The translations under genes were made by a program, and so were the position numbers. Shown here one piece after another: positions 1 to 8,547 of a stretch of 64,000 nucleotides of DNA (positions are counted from its first letter, which is position 1; each line of letters begins with the position of its first letter). The DNA lies in the NCBI GenBank assembly GCA_002162765.1, contig MAAR01000017.1, forward strand, positions 124,001-188,000, written 5' to 3'. The stretch comes from Flavobacteriales bacterium 34_180_T64 (lineage in GTDB: Bacteria; Bacteroidota; Bacteroidia; Flavobacteriales; Flavobacteriaceae). The notes under the pieces were generated by a model, which did no database searches, was not told the DNA's origin, and saw only the letters and a program-made list of their open reading frames with translations.

Positions 1-31
1 GCGGAATGATTGGCTGGACAATCAATAGCTG

Positions 32-709
32 CTATAACTCTAAACTTTCACCTATTTCTAAAAGCATCAAATCTTTATTCTTATCAAAAAATTTACGTTT
101 AGCTTTCTCATGGTCAATTTCAATATATCCAAACGTGTCAAAATGATAGCCCAGTACTTTATCACAATCTACAAAATCACTTGCCAAAATAGCATCATCT
201 ATACCCATAGTAAAATTATCGCCAATTGGTAAAATCGCTAAATCCAATTTCGTTCGCATAGGAATTAATTTCATATCTAAAGTTAAAGCTGTATCACCAG
301 CAATATAGATGTTTTTATGTTCGCCTTCAATAACAAATCCACCAGGTTGACCACCATAACTACCATCAGGGAAAGAAGAGGTATGAATGGCATTAACATA
401 TTTTACGGTTCCAAATTCAAATTCCCAATGTCCTCCATGATTCAAAGGATGACTTTCAAATCCCAATTTATCATAATGCGTTGCGATTTCAAAATTTGAA
501 ATAATAACTGCATTGGTTCGTTTTGCAATCGTTTCTACATCCAAAATATGATCCTGATGAGCATGTGTAAGAAGAATATAATCTACAGGAAGCGTTTCAA
601 TGTTGATATGGGAGGCTTTAGGGTTTCCAGAAATAAAAGGATCTACCAGTACATGTATATCGTTAACTTCAATACTCAAACTAGCATGACCATAAAATGT
701 TATTTTCAT
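32..709 (-). CDS. UPF0173 metal-dependent hydrolase, MBL fold
   Basis: A 225-residue metallo-beta-lactamase-fold protein of the UPF0173 (YtkL-like) family. The metal-binding motif THAHQDH (H49, H51, D53, H54) follows the typical opening MKITFYGHASL; a later GDTALT segment carries the second-shell Asp. The substrate is unknown for the family. A TTG nine bases upstream would add three residues, but the ATG at 709 matches the usual family start, so I chose it. It follows menA on the same strand, separated by a hairpin terminator, and I recall this hydrolase sitting between menA and menC/menE in flavobacteria; those genes would lie beyond position 1. The family call is firm, the role is not. Confidence 0.88.
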   Translation of the reverse strand: MKITFYGHASLSIEVNDIHVLVDPFISGNPKASHINIETLPVDYILLTHAHQDHILDVETIAKRTNAVIISNFEIATHYDKLGFESHPLNHGGHWEFEFGTVKYVNAIHTSSFPDGSYGGQPGGFVIEGEHKNIYIAGDTALTLDMKLIPMRTKLDLAILPIGDNFTMGIDDAILASDFVDCDKVLGYHFDTFGYIEIDHEKAKRKFFDKNKDLMLLEIGESLEL

Positions 710-746
710 CGTATTCAATTTTTAAAATCGAAATGAAAAATACGAA

Positions 747-782
747 AAAACTCAGACAAATTTAGCAATCTGCCTGAGTTTT
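747..782 (-). terminator. Terminator downstream of menA
   Basis: Nine-base inverted repeat AAAACTCAG / CTGAGTTTT around an 18-base loop. Read on the minus strand it is followed by a run of T. It lies about 110 bases past the menA stop and upstream of the MBL hydrolase gene. Confidence 0.6.
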
Positions 783-890
783 AAAGCCCCAAATTTTATT
801 GCCAACATAATAGCAAATAATGCCGACCTACAAAATTTTCGCCTATAATATACGAATTAAATATATGATTTGCAAGTGTTTATGCGAATA

Positions 891-1793
891 TTATGAAATA
901 TAACCGACCCCCAACAACACTGAGAATAAAAAGGTAGTTAATGCCAAAACCTTTAGTTGAGAATCATATTCATTTGGTGCATTTGCAACATGAATTTTTC
1001 TAATATGAATCACCAAGGGTATATAAGAAATGTAAAATAAGAAATTCCATAAGGATGTATAATAAAGAATAGAAAATACCAATGACAAAACTATGGCACT
1101 AAATATTAAAACCATATGATAAACTTTAGCCTTTTTTTTGCCAAGTTTTACCGCAAGTGTAATTTTATTAGACAATTTGTCTGAATCAATATCTCTCATA
1201 TTATTGAGATTTAGAACACCTACACTTAAAAAACCGAGAGAGATTGCCGGTAACATGAGAACATGATCAATTTGTTTTCCAAACAAAATATAGCTCCCAA
1301 TGCAACTTACCAATCCAAAAAATAAAAAAACAAATACATCTCCTAAACCGCGATAGCCATAAGCAGAATCTCCCATAGTGTATGTCAGAGCAGAATATAT
1401 TGCGAAACCGCCCAATAAAAAAAATAGCATTGCATATAGAAAATTCCCAGTACCAAAAGATGTGTATATCAATGATACTGATAGAATTATTGTAATAAAA
1501 ATATTAATTTTTATGCCATCAAACATTTGCTCTGGCGTAATGCTACCACTTTGAATGGCACGCTCAGGGCCTACTCTATTCTCATTATCTGTGCCTTTCA
1601 TACCGTCGCCATAATCATTAGCTAAATTGGATAAAATTTGAAGGCTTATGGTTGTTAGTAATGCTAATATTAGAATGTAAATATTAAAAAAGCCATTATA
1701 TTCGGCAAAACACGCTCCCATAATGATTCCTGAAACCGATAATGGTAATGTTCTTAGTCGAATAGCAGACAACCAAGGTTTTAGTTTACTCAT
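891..1793 (-). CDS. menA: 1,4-dihydroxy-2-naphthoate polyprenyltransferase
   Basis: A 300-residue integral membrane UbiA-superfamily prenyltransferase. It joins a polyprenyl diphosphate to 1,4-dihydroxy-2-naphthoate, giving demethylmenaquinone. The first Asp-rich motif N59-D60-x-x-D63 is present, with a second (DIDSDKLSNK) at about residues 190-200; both bind Mg-diphosphate in the family. About eight hydrophobic segments are visible. It starts 17 bases after the menB stop, so menB-menA form an operon. Flavobacteria use menaquinone as their respiratory quinone. Confidence 0.93.
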   Translation of the reverse strand: MSKLKPWLSAIRLRTLPLSVSGIIMGACFAEYNGFFNIYILILALLTTISLQILSNLANDYGDGMKGTDNENRVGPERAIQSGSITPEQMFDGIKINIFITIILSVSLIYTSFGTGNFLYAMLFFLLGGFAIYSALTYTMGDSAYGYRGLGDVFVFLFFGLVSCIGSYILFGKQIDHVLMLPAISLGFLSVGVLNLNNMRDIDSDKLSNKITLAVKLGKKKAKVYHMVLIFSAIVLSLVFSILYYTSLWNFLFYISYIPLVIHIRKIHVANAPNEYDSQLKVLALTTFLFSVLLGVGYIS

Positions 1794-1810
1794 TTATAAC
1801 TTGTTTTCAA

Positions 1811-2650
1811 TTATGGAATCCATTTTTTATCAAAATTCGGTTTTCTTTTTTCAAGAAATGCGTCTCGTCCTTCTTTGGCTTCATCTGTCATATAGGCTAA
1901 CCTAGTGGCTTCACCGGCAAATACCTGCTGACCAACCATTCCGTCATCTGTTAAGTTCATTGCAAACTTGAGCATTTTTATAGAAGTTGGTGATTTAGCT
2001 AATATCTCTTGAGCCCATTCATAAGCCGTGTCTTCTAGTTCATCATGAGGTATTACAGCGTTAACCATTCCCATTTCGTATGCCTCTTGAGCCGAGTAAT
2101 TACGACCAAGGAAAAAGATCTCTCTTGCTTTTTTTTGGCCAACCATTTTTGCCAAATATGCAGAACCATAACCACCATCAAAACTAGTAACGTCTGCATC
2201 TGTTTGTTTAAAAATCGCATGTTCTTTGCTTGCCAAGGTTAAGTCGCAAACCACATGTAAACTATGACCTCCACCTACAGCCCAACCCGGAACTACAGCA
2301 ATTACAGCTTTTGGCATAAACCTTATTAAACGCTGCACTTCTAATATATTTAATCGATGATATCCATCGTCACCAACATATCCTTGATGACCTCTAGCCT
2401 TTTGATCGCCTCCACTACAAAATGAATACACATCATCTTTAGTTGATGGTCCTTCTGCAGATAACAAGACTACTCCAATGTTTACATCTTCACTTGCATC
2501 ATAAAATGCATCATACAATTCTTTAGTGGTTTTAGGTCTAAATGCATTTCTCACATTAGGTCTATTAAACGCAATTCTTGCAACGCCATTACTCTTTTTG
2601 TAAGTAATATCTTCGTAAGATTTTACGTCTTTCCAATCTATTTTATTCAT
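1811..2650 (-). CDS. menB: 1,4-dihydroxy-2-naphthoyl-CoA synthase
   Basis: A 279-residue crotonase-fold enzyme that cyclises o-succinylbenzoyl-CoA to DHNA-CoA. Recognisable segments are FCSGGDQ (oxyanion region, about residue 77), GWAVGGGHSLH (about 122) and SFDGGYGSAYLAK (about 155). The QTDADV segment near residue 150 carries Asp where the E. coli enzyme has Gly. By family knowledge this marks the bicarbonate-independent type II MenB. It is the first gene of menB-menA and is divergent from a small plus-strand gene. Confidence 0.95.
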   Translation of the reverse strand: MNKIDWKDVKSYEDITYKKSNGVARIAFNRPNVRNAFRPKTTKELYDAFYDASEDVNIGVVLLSAEGPSTKDDVYSFCSGGDQKARGHQGYVGDDGYHRLNILEVQRLIRFMPKAVIAVVPGWAVGGGHSLHVVCDLTLASKEHAIFKQTDADVTSFDGGYGSAYLAKMVGQKKAREIFFLGRNYSAQEAYEMGMVNAVIPHDELEDTAYEWAQEILAKSPTSIKMLKFAMNLTDDGMVGQQVFAGEATRLAYMTDEAKEGRDAFLEKRKPNFDKKWIP

Positions 2651-2758
2651 AGAAAATTATTTTCAGCGTAAAAATACATATTTACAACTAAAATAATTCC
2701 ATTTTTTTGGTTGTACTCACAATTCGTTTTAGATTTGAATTGATTAATTCATTGTATT

Positions 2759-3190
2759 GTGACTGTTTTAGACTCCCCTCTTTCTAAAAATGTTCAAGCT
2801 ACGTACTGCTTGGATATCGGCGATTTTCACTTTTTCGACAATTTTATTGTTGCAGAGTTTAAACAAGGATCCTATGTCTCATTTAATGATTTTAAAGAAA
2901 TTTTTGATTTGAGTCGAGAATTTTTCGAGGGTAAACCTAGTGGTATTATTTCAAACAGAGTTAACTCCTACTCTATAAATTTACTAGATATTGTTGAGAA
3001 TAGAGATAAATTAGCACAGCTGAGCGCTTATGCAATAGTCACCTATAGTCATAACACAAAGCGTATGCTTGCAATTGAAGATTATTATCACAACTCGAAA
3101 CGAGAACGCTTCAATAGCTTAATAGATGCCGCAAAATGGATGACTAAGGAATTATTGACTATTGAATTAAATAAATTCCGTCAGCCTTAA
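2759..3190 (+). CDS. Uncharacterised protein, possibly STAS/SpoIIAA-like
   Basis: A 143-residue soluble protein starting at GTG. I do not recognise a specific family. The pattern (a beta-rich N-terminus, a helical stretch after FEGKPSGIISNRVNSYSINLLD, then YAIVTYSHNTKRM and a C-terminal helix) resembles SpoIIAA/STAS-like domains found in flavobacteria. Its 3' end overlaps the convergent S1-domain gene by 32 bases. It sits inside the men region but nothing links it to menaquinone synthesis. Confidence 0.6.
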   Translation: MTVLDSPLSKNVQATYCLDIGDFHFFDNFIVAEFKQGSYVSFNDFKEIFDLSREFFEGKPSGIISNRVNSYSINLLDIVENRDKLAQLSAYAIVTYSHNTKRMLAIEDYYHNSKRERFNSLIDAAKWMTKELLTIELNKFRQP

Positions 3191-3992
3191 TTTCGATAAG
3201 TCGTTGTTTATATAAACTTCCAAGCGCTTTCTTAAAATTTTTCTTACTCATTTGAAGTCTATCCTTAATAGCCTCAGGTGAAGATTTATCTGTTAGATTC
3301 ATAAAACCGCTATTATCATGAAGCTCATGCATGATAACCTCTGCATTTGGTTCTATATTTCGATATCCTATTTGCCCTAAACTTATATCTAATTTATTAT
3401 CTGGACGTACTTTTTTGATGATTCCTTTCATACGATCACCTACACTTAAATCTTGATAGATATCGTCTTTAAATATAAGACCTAAATGCTCTTTATTAAC
3501 AATCACATTCATTCCTATATCAGAAGGGTGAGAGACAATTAAATCGACTTCATCAAATTGTTTAACGCTTAATTCTTTATTATCTAAAAAACGATTCGTT
3601 TTACTTGAAGCAACTAAGCGTCCAGTAACCTCATCAAGATAACAATAGATTAAATACCAACCTCCAGCTTTCATTTTAAAAGCCATTTCTCTAAAAGGAC
3701 AAAATAATTCTTTTACTAAACCCCAATCTAAAAAGGCACCATGCTCAGTAACTTGATTACAACGTAAAACGGCAAAATCATTTACTTTTACATAGGGTTG
3801 ATCTGTTACAGCAACATTTCGCTCTTCATTATCTAAATACACAAAAACCTCTATCTTTTCCCAAATTTTAAATTCTTTAGGAACATACCTATTTGGCAAT
3901 AGTACTTCATTTCCATCAGTATCCGCCAAGTACAACCCTTGTTCTGACTCTCTTAGTATTTCGAGTGTATTATAATCTCCTATTCTTATCAT
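3159..3992 (-). CDS. S1-domain RNA-binding protein, CvfB family
   Basis: A 277-residue protein with the layout of the CvfB/YitL family: tandem S1-like OB folds (MIRIGDYNTLEILRE, then VKVNDFAVLRCNQVTEHGAFLDWGL, then DLSVGDRMKGIIKKVRPDNKLDISL) and a C-terminal winged-helix-like segment (SPEAIKDRLQMSKKNFKKALGSLYKQRLIEI). CvfB proteins bind RNA and influence virulence genes in Gram-positives; the role in Bacteroidota is unknown. A consensus -7 element ends four bases before the ATG, so the transcript may be leaderless. Confidence 0.87.
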   Translation of the reverse strand: MIRIGDYNTLEILRESEQGLYLADTDGNEVLLPNRYVPKEFKIWEKIEVFVYLDNEERNVAVTDQPYVKVNDFAVLRCNQVTEHGAFLDWGLVKELFCPFREMAFKMKAGGWYLIYCYLDEVTGRLVASSKTNRFLDNKELSVKQFDEVDLIVSHPSDIGMNVIVNKEHLGLIFKDDIYQDLSVGDRMKGIIKKVRPDNKLDISLGQIGYRNIEPNAEVIMHELHDNSGFMNLTDKSSPEAIKDRLQMSKKNFKKALGSLYKQRLIEIKADGIYLIQ

Positions 3993-3996
3993 GCAG

Positions 3997-4004
3997 CAAA
4001 GGTA
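3997..4004 (-). promoter_or_regulatory. -7 promoter element of cvfB-like gene, leaderless
   Basis: Minus-strand TACCTTTG matches the Bacteroidota -7 consensus TAnnTTTG exactly. Only four bases (CTGC) separate it from the ATG at 3992, which would put the transcription start at or beside the start codon. Confidence 0.5.
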
Positions 4005-4029
4005 ATAATATTAGGTTTTAGAACTAAAA

Positions 4030-4055
4030 AAAGCGTTACAAGATTGCAACGCTTT
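4030..4055 (-). terminator. Terminator after DUF2853 gene
   Basis: Perfect eight-base inverted repeat AAAGCGTT / AACGCTTT with a ten-base loop. On the minus strand it is followed by a T-run. It lies 22 bases past the DUF2853 stop. Confidence 0.75.
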
Positions 4056-4077
4056 AAATTTTATATCAATGCTTTTT

Positions 4078-4416
4078 TTAATAAGCCGATTCTTTCTTAA
4101 AATGTTTAGTTAATAGATAATAAACTACAGCTCTATATTTATTTCTATTTGACTGACCATAAGCATCCATTACGGATTGAATTCCATTGTCCAATGCAGC
4201 GTCATCTTTTAACCCTAATTTTTTAATTAAGAAATTATTTTTCACAGTATCCAATTCAGATTGATCCGATCCTGATACTGTTGCTGAATCTGCATTATAA
4301 ATTGAAGGTCCACATCCAATAGTTACTTTTGTTAATAAATCCATGTTAGCATTTACTCCACATTTTTCTTTTAAATCTGCTGCATACTTTACAATTAATT
4401 CATCTCTTTTACTCAT
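4078..4416 (-). CDS. DUF2853 family protein
   Basis: A 112-residue small soluble protein of the DUF2853 family, recognised from MSKRDELIVKYAADLKEKCG at the N-terminus and YGQSNRNKYRAVVYYLLTKHF near the C-terminus. The function is unknown. It stands alone between menD and the S1-domain gene and has its own terminator downstream. Confidence 0.82.
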   Translation of the reverse strand: MSKRDELIVKYAADLKEKCGVNANMDLLTKVTIGCGPSIYNADSATVSGSDQSELDTVKNNFLIKKLGLKDDAALDNGIQSVMDAYGQSNRNKYRAVVYYLLTKHFKKESAY

Positions 4417-4500
4417 TTTAATATGATTTTTAGATTATTATAAACTTGTTCTTTAAAGATTGTTAATTTTGAGACACATCCAAAGTGAAAAAGTCACAGG

Positions 4501-6258
4501 TTATCTCAAAAATTTAAAATAATTTAATAGTATTTCATCATTTACTTTACTGGGTGTAAAAACTTCTAGAATTTTTGGACTATCAGAATCGGTATAAAAG
4601 GTATTTAAAGCAGCGTGTAACTCTGATTCATTAGAAGCCTTAAGATAGTCAAAACAATACATATGAGATAATTGCTTTGCTGTGAGTTTATGTTTTGTCT
4701 CAAAATATTGATCGAAATTAGTAGTGTCTTTATGTCCTGGGAGTATTCTAAAAATCCCCCCTCCTTCATTATTAATCACAATTATGCGAAATGATTTTGG
4801 AATATAATTATTCCACAGCGCATTACTGTCATAAAAAAAACTAAGGTCTCCCGTTATTAAAGTAGTAGTCTCCATGCTTATTGCCGCACATCCAACAGCG
4901 GTAGACGTACTTCCATCTATTCCACTTGTCCCTCGATTACAGAACACTTTTAAGGTTTTATTTAAATCAAACAATTGTACGTAACGCACTGTTGAACTGT
5001 TGCCCAATTGTAAAATTGAATCGTCTGGTATCGCTTTTAATACATGGCTAAAAACCTTAAAATCACTATATGGAACCTGTTCTTCATAAGCCGCATGTTT
5101 TTTATGTCGAGTCAGTTTTATTCTGTTCCACAAATCGAAATAATTGCTATTTGAAACTTGTTCAACATTTGGAAGGAATTCAGAAAAAAACTGATTTGGT
5201 GAAGCTTGAATATGCTTACTTAAACAAAAAAACGTGTCATTGGCTTTCTTTTGATCAATATGCCAATGCTGCTTTGGTTTACTATTTCGTAAGAGTGCCT
5301 TAATTTTCTTTGATACAATTAGTCCTCCAAAAGTGAGTAAAATATCCGGTTGTAGTTCTTTCTGATGAGCTTCATTCATAGGCGCAATCAATTTATCAAT
5401 GCTAGGAAAGAAGTCGGGTTGATATAAATTAGATGTTGTTTCAGTTAATACTATTACACTGCCATCACTTGCTAGTGCATCCAACCATTTCTGTTCGATT
5501 TGATTCGGCTGATTAACTCCAACTAACACCATTTTCCGAGATGCTGTCTTCCAATTAACTATACAATCATCGCGTTCAGCCGTATCAACATTTTGATATA
5601 CCAATTCAAATTCATCCGCCTTAACTTTAACACTCAGTTCTTCTACACGCTCATATAAGGGTTCGTCAAAGGGACAATTGATATGTACTGGTCCTTGCTC
5701 TGATTTTGCCAAATTTAAAGCCTTACAAATTTCTTCTTCATTATGCTCTTGGATGTCTAACTGCAATCCAAGGAAACGCTCTAGTTTATTTTCTAGATTT
5801 TTGAAAATAGGAATATTTTCTTGTTGCGAATCATCGTGCTTATTTAAATCGAGTTTTAATTTCGCTGAATATAAAATGTGATTGTGGTATACATTATTTT
5901 GATTTATAGTTTGTCCATCACCAATTCCCACTAAATGCTTGGGTCTATCAGCGGACAAAACCACTAAGGGCACGTCACTATAAAAAGCCTCAGCAATTGC
6001 CGGATAATAGTTTAATAAGGCACTACCAGATGTACAAACTAAAGCCACAGTCTCTTGTAATTGTTGCGCAATGCCTAATGCAAAAAAAGCAGCACAGCGT
6101 TCATCAACAATGCTATAGCATTTAAAATATTCATTGTGAGTAAAACCAATGGTTAATGGTGCATTTCTGCTACCTGGTGAAATCACGATATGCTTAACGT
6201 GTTTGGCTTTACAAAGTTGAATTATCGTTTGTGCTAGCGGAATTTTAGGGTACGTCAT
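4501..6258 (-). CDS. menD: 2-succinyl-5-enolpyruvyl-6-hydroxy-3-cyclohexene-1-carboxylate synthase
   Basis: A 585-residue thiamine diphosphate enzyme that condenses isochorismate with 2-oxoglutarate in menaquinone synthesis. Visible marks are the N-terminal ISPGSRNAPL segment, DERCAAFFALGIAQ with the catalytic Glu (about residue 53), and the ThDP/Mg motif GDLSFFYDSNALWNN near residues 470-485. It follows menF with a 53-base gap that holds its own candidate promoter and a small palindrome. Length and motifs are intact. Confidence 0.95.
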   Translation of the reverse strand: MTYPKIPLAQTIIQLCKAKHVKHIVISPGSRNAPLTIGFTHNEYFKCYSIVDERCAAFFALGIAQQLQETVALVCTSGSALLNYYPAIAEAFYSDVPLVVLSADRPKHLVGIGDGQTINQNNVYHNHILYSAKLKLDLNKHDDSQQENIPIFKNLENKLERFLGLQLDIQEHNEEEICKALNLAKSEQGPVHINCPFDEPLYERVEELSVKVKADEFELVYQNVDTAERDDCIVNWKTASRKMVLVGVNQPNQIEQKWLDALASDGSVIVLTETTSNLYQPDFFPSIDKLIAPMNEAHQKELQPDILLTFGGLIVSKKIKALLRNSKPKQHWHIDQKKANDTFFCLSKHIQASPNQFFSEFLPNVEQVSNSNYFDLWNRIKLTRHKKHAAYEEQVPYSDFKVFSHVLKAIPDDSILQLGNSSTVRYVQLFDLNKTLKVFCNRGTSGIDGSTSTAVGCAAISMETTTLITGDLSFFYDSNALWNNYIPKSFRIIVINNEGGGIFRILPGHKDTTNFDQYFETKHKLTAKQLSHMYCFDYLKASNESELHAALNTFYTDSDSPKILEVFTPSKVNDEILLNYFKFLR

Positions 6259-6261
6259 TAT

Positions 6262-6278
6262 GAATACTTAGAGTATTC
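6262..6278. promoter_or_regulatory. Palindrome in menD leader
   Basis: GAATACT-CTA-AGTATTC (minus strand): seven-base arms around three bases, between the candidate menD -7 element and the menD start codon. It could be an operator or a leader hairpin. Nothing in the sequence decides. Confidence 0.3.
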
Positions 6279-6285
6279 AAAAATA
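6278..6285 (-). promoter_or_regulatory. -7 promoter element of menD
   Basis: Minus-strand TATTTTTG fits TAnnTTTG and lies 19 bases upstream of the menD ATG, so menD may be transcribed separately from menF. Confidence 0.4.
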
Positions 6286-6311
6286 CAAAATCGTAAAACG
6301 AAATAAAATGA

Positions 6312-7430
6312 TTAAAGGCAATTTTTAATTGTCATAGCTTTATTAACAGTTTCGTACCATTCGGCCTCAGAATTGGAGTCTTTTGTAATCCCTCCTCCAA
6401 CATAAATATGGGCATAATTATTTTTCAATTGCATGCAACGTAAATTTACATATAGATTTGAAACTGCTTTAACTGTTGCATATGCATTGTTTTCAACGTT
6501 TCGGCGATTCGAATTTCTAGGCTTTGTTTCTTTAATATTAATTGCTCCTAAAAAGCCTGTATAAAACTCGCGATTATAATTTTCGTTTTTTAAAATAAAT
6601 TGTTTCGCCGAGTCTTTTGGGAAACCACTAACGGCAGGTGTTGGATGTAATGCTTCTAAAATGTTTTTAAGACCAACTTTTTGATTATCTAAAGTTCCCA
6701 GAATATCTGTTTTCAGATGCAGGACATTTGCAGCCCGAATAGTTTGCACTTCTGTTGCTTGTAAATTTTCTGTTAGTTGTCCTAAACGGTCCACTAAATA
6801 ATCGGTAACTATTTTTTGCTCCTCCAATTCCTTTGTTTGCCACCTCACATCTAATGTGCCTTGGTAAGTCTGAGTACCTGCTAATGCCATCGTTGAGAAT
6901 CTATTGCCTTTTACTTTTAGTAAGGTCTCTGGAGTAGCACCTAGCCACAATCCGATTTTTGGATGATACCAACAATACACAAATGCATTTGGATAACAAC
7001 TTAATAACTGTTGAAATATGATTATGGGATTAGATTCATGCAAACGAATAGTCTCTTTTCTAGAAAGCACCACTTTCTGTAATTCATCATTTTCAATAGC
7101 AAAAATCCCTTTTAATACTAAATTCATATGATTTTCTTGATCTTCTTCGGTTAATTGGTCTTCAATAGAATGCCGTTCAAACTTAAAATCACTTTCAGCT
7201 TTTGTTTCAAAACAATCCGATTGATCAATTGGAAATAAAATAGCGTCTTGTTGATGATCAAATGGTGCAAATACAAAGCCACTTTCATTAAATTCCGACG
7301 TATAATGTAATGTATTATCTTTCTGTAAAATGGATTTAACAACTTGCGTACTTGAAGCACTATAGGCAACGAATGGCAACTGAGATTGATAGTGCATCTG
7401 CAAACTATCAAAGAAATCTTTGGAAGTCAT
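6312..7430 (-). CDS. menF: Isochorismate synthase
   Basis: A 372-residue chorismate-binding enzyme converting chorismate to isochorismate, the first committed menaquinone step. Conserved pieces are GATPETLLKVKGNRFSTMALAGT (about 180-200), LHPTPAVSGFPK (about 262), REFYTGFLGAI (about 290) and the C-terminal YVGGGITKDSNSEAEW with its Mg-binding Glu. It starts two bases after the stop of the hotdog thioesterase gene, so the two are translationally linked. Isochorismate is placed above salicylate synthase or anthranilate synthase by the men context. Confidence 0.93.
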   Translation of the reverse strand: MTSKDFFDSLQMHYQSQLPFVAYSASSTQVVKSILQKDNTLHYTSEFNESGFVFAPFDHQQDAILFPIDQSDCFETKAESDFKFERHSIEDQLTEEDQENHMNLVLKGIFAIENDELQKVVLSRKETIRLHESNPIIIFQQLLSCYPNAFVYCWYHPKIGLWLGATPETLLKVKGNRFSTMALAGTQTYQGTLDVRWQTKELEEQKIVTDYLVDRLGQLTENLQATEVQTIRAANVLHLKTDILGTLDNQKVGLKNILEALHPTPAVSGFPKDSAKQFILKNENYNREFYTGFLGAINIKETKPRNSNRRNVENNAYATVKAVSNLYVNLRCMQLKNNYAHIYVGGGITKDSNSEAEWYETVNKAMTIKNCL

Positions 7431-7432
7431 TC

Positions 7433-7858
7433 TTATTTTGTTTTAGGAAGTGATACGGTTGTTAACTTGCATAAAGAAATTAAATTATCATGGTCGTCGG
7501 TTATTCTAATTTCTAATAATTGTGTAGTTTTTCCCTTATGAATAAACATAGCTTTTGCGTACACATATCCGTCTTTAACCGATCTTAAATGGTTCGCAGT
7601 AATTTCTACACCACGAACAAAGACCTCATTCAAGTTTAAGAATACATGAGCCGCAAAACTTCCAGTGGTTTCAGCTAAAGCCACAGTTGCACCACCATGC
7701 AGCAGGCCATCGGGCTGATGTACTCTTGAATTCACCGGCATTTTAGCAACCACAAAGTCAGTTCCATAATCAATAAACTCAATCTCTAAAGTTTCCATTA
7801 ATGTATTTTGACATATCAATCGTGCTTGAGCCAACACATCTTCTTTAGATAATTGCAT
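7433..7858 (-). CDS. PaaI-family hotdog thioesterase, probable DHNA-CoA thioesterase
   Basis: A 141-residue hotdog-fold protein. The motif HGGATVALAETTGSFAA (about residues 54-70) is the PaaI-type active site with the catalytic Glu of ALAET. It is the first gene of an operon with menF (two-base gap). DHNA-CoA hydrolysis is the one menaquinone step performed by hotdog thioesterases in several bacteria, so I infer that role. A phenylacetyl-CoA-type or general acyl-CoA thioesterase is the alternative. Confidence 0.82.
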   Translation of the reverse strand: MQLSKEDVLAQARLICQNTLMETLEIEFIDYGTDFVVAKMPVNSRVHQPDGLLHGGATVALAETTGSFAAHVFLNLNEVFVRGVEITANHLRSVKDGYVYAKAMFIHKGKTTQLLEIRITDDHDNLISLCKLTTVSLPKTK

Positions 7859-7911
7859 AGAATAACTTATTTTTAAACTTTATCCTGTAAAAATACAAAA
7901 CCTTAGATGAA

Positions 7912-8547
7912 ATGAATTCCGTAGAAAAAGAAATTTCTTATCAATCCACTAACTCATATTCCACATTAAACACCTTAAATGCTCAGACTAAAAATGTCTG
8001 GTTTGTCTGTCATGGCATGAGCTATTTGAGTCGTTACTTTATAAAATATTTTGATGAATTACATCCTGATGAAAACTATATTATTGCACCACAAGCGCAA
8101 AGCAAACATTATATTGCGCCTAAGTTTAAACATGTTGGAGCGAGCTGGTTAACAAAAGAAAATACAATCAAAGAAACTGAAAATGTGTTGCGGTATTTTG
8201 ATGCCGTTTTTGAGGCTGAGCAATTGCCTAATCATATAAATCTTATCGTTGTCGGGTATTCTCAAGGCGTTAGTGTTGCCATGCGCTATATGGCAAAACG
8301 ACAATTAAAGTGTTCTCAATTATTGATAATGTCTGGAGGAATCCCAAAGGAATTAATTGCAGATGATTTTAAGTTTTCAAATACCGAGGTTTCATTAATC
8401 TATGGAGAAAATGACGAATATTTAGATAAATCTCGTATGATTTTAGAAAAAAACAAGGCATATGAATTATTTGGTGATGGACTAAATATTATTCCATTTC
8501 AAGGCACACATGTCGTAAATAAATCTATTATCAATAATCTGATCTAA
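7912..8547 (+). CDS. Alpha/beta hydrolase (carboxylesterase type)
   Basis: A 211-residue alpha/beta hydrolase of the phospholipase/carboxylesterase group. The nucleophile elbow GYSQGV lies near residue 122, the acid is probably Asp in GENDEYLD (about 165) and the His is in GTHVV near the C-terminus. There is no signal peptide, so it is cytoplasmic. It overlaps the convergent DEAD-like gene by four bases. It is not a MenH by sequence, although it sits next to the men cluster; the substrate is unknown. Confidence 0.78.
   Translation: MNSVEKEISYQSTNSYSTLNTLNAQTKNVWFVCHGMSYLSRYFIKYFDELHPDENYIIAPQAQSKHYIAPKFKHVGASWLTKENTIKETENVLRYFDAVFEAEQLPNHINLIVVGYSQGVSVAMRYMAKRQLKCSQLLIMSGGIPKELIADDFKFSNTEVSLIYGENDEYLDKSRMILEKNKAYELFGDGLNIIPFQGTHVVNKSIINNLI

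Noticed and set aside
5070-5303. Plus-strand open frame inside menD
   Set aside because: It is antisense to an intact, well-conserved gene, with no promoter or protein-like sequence.
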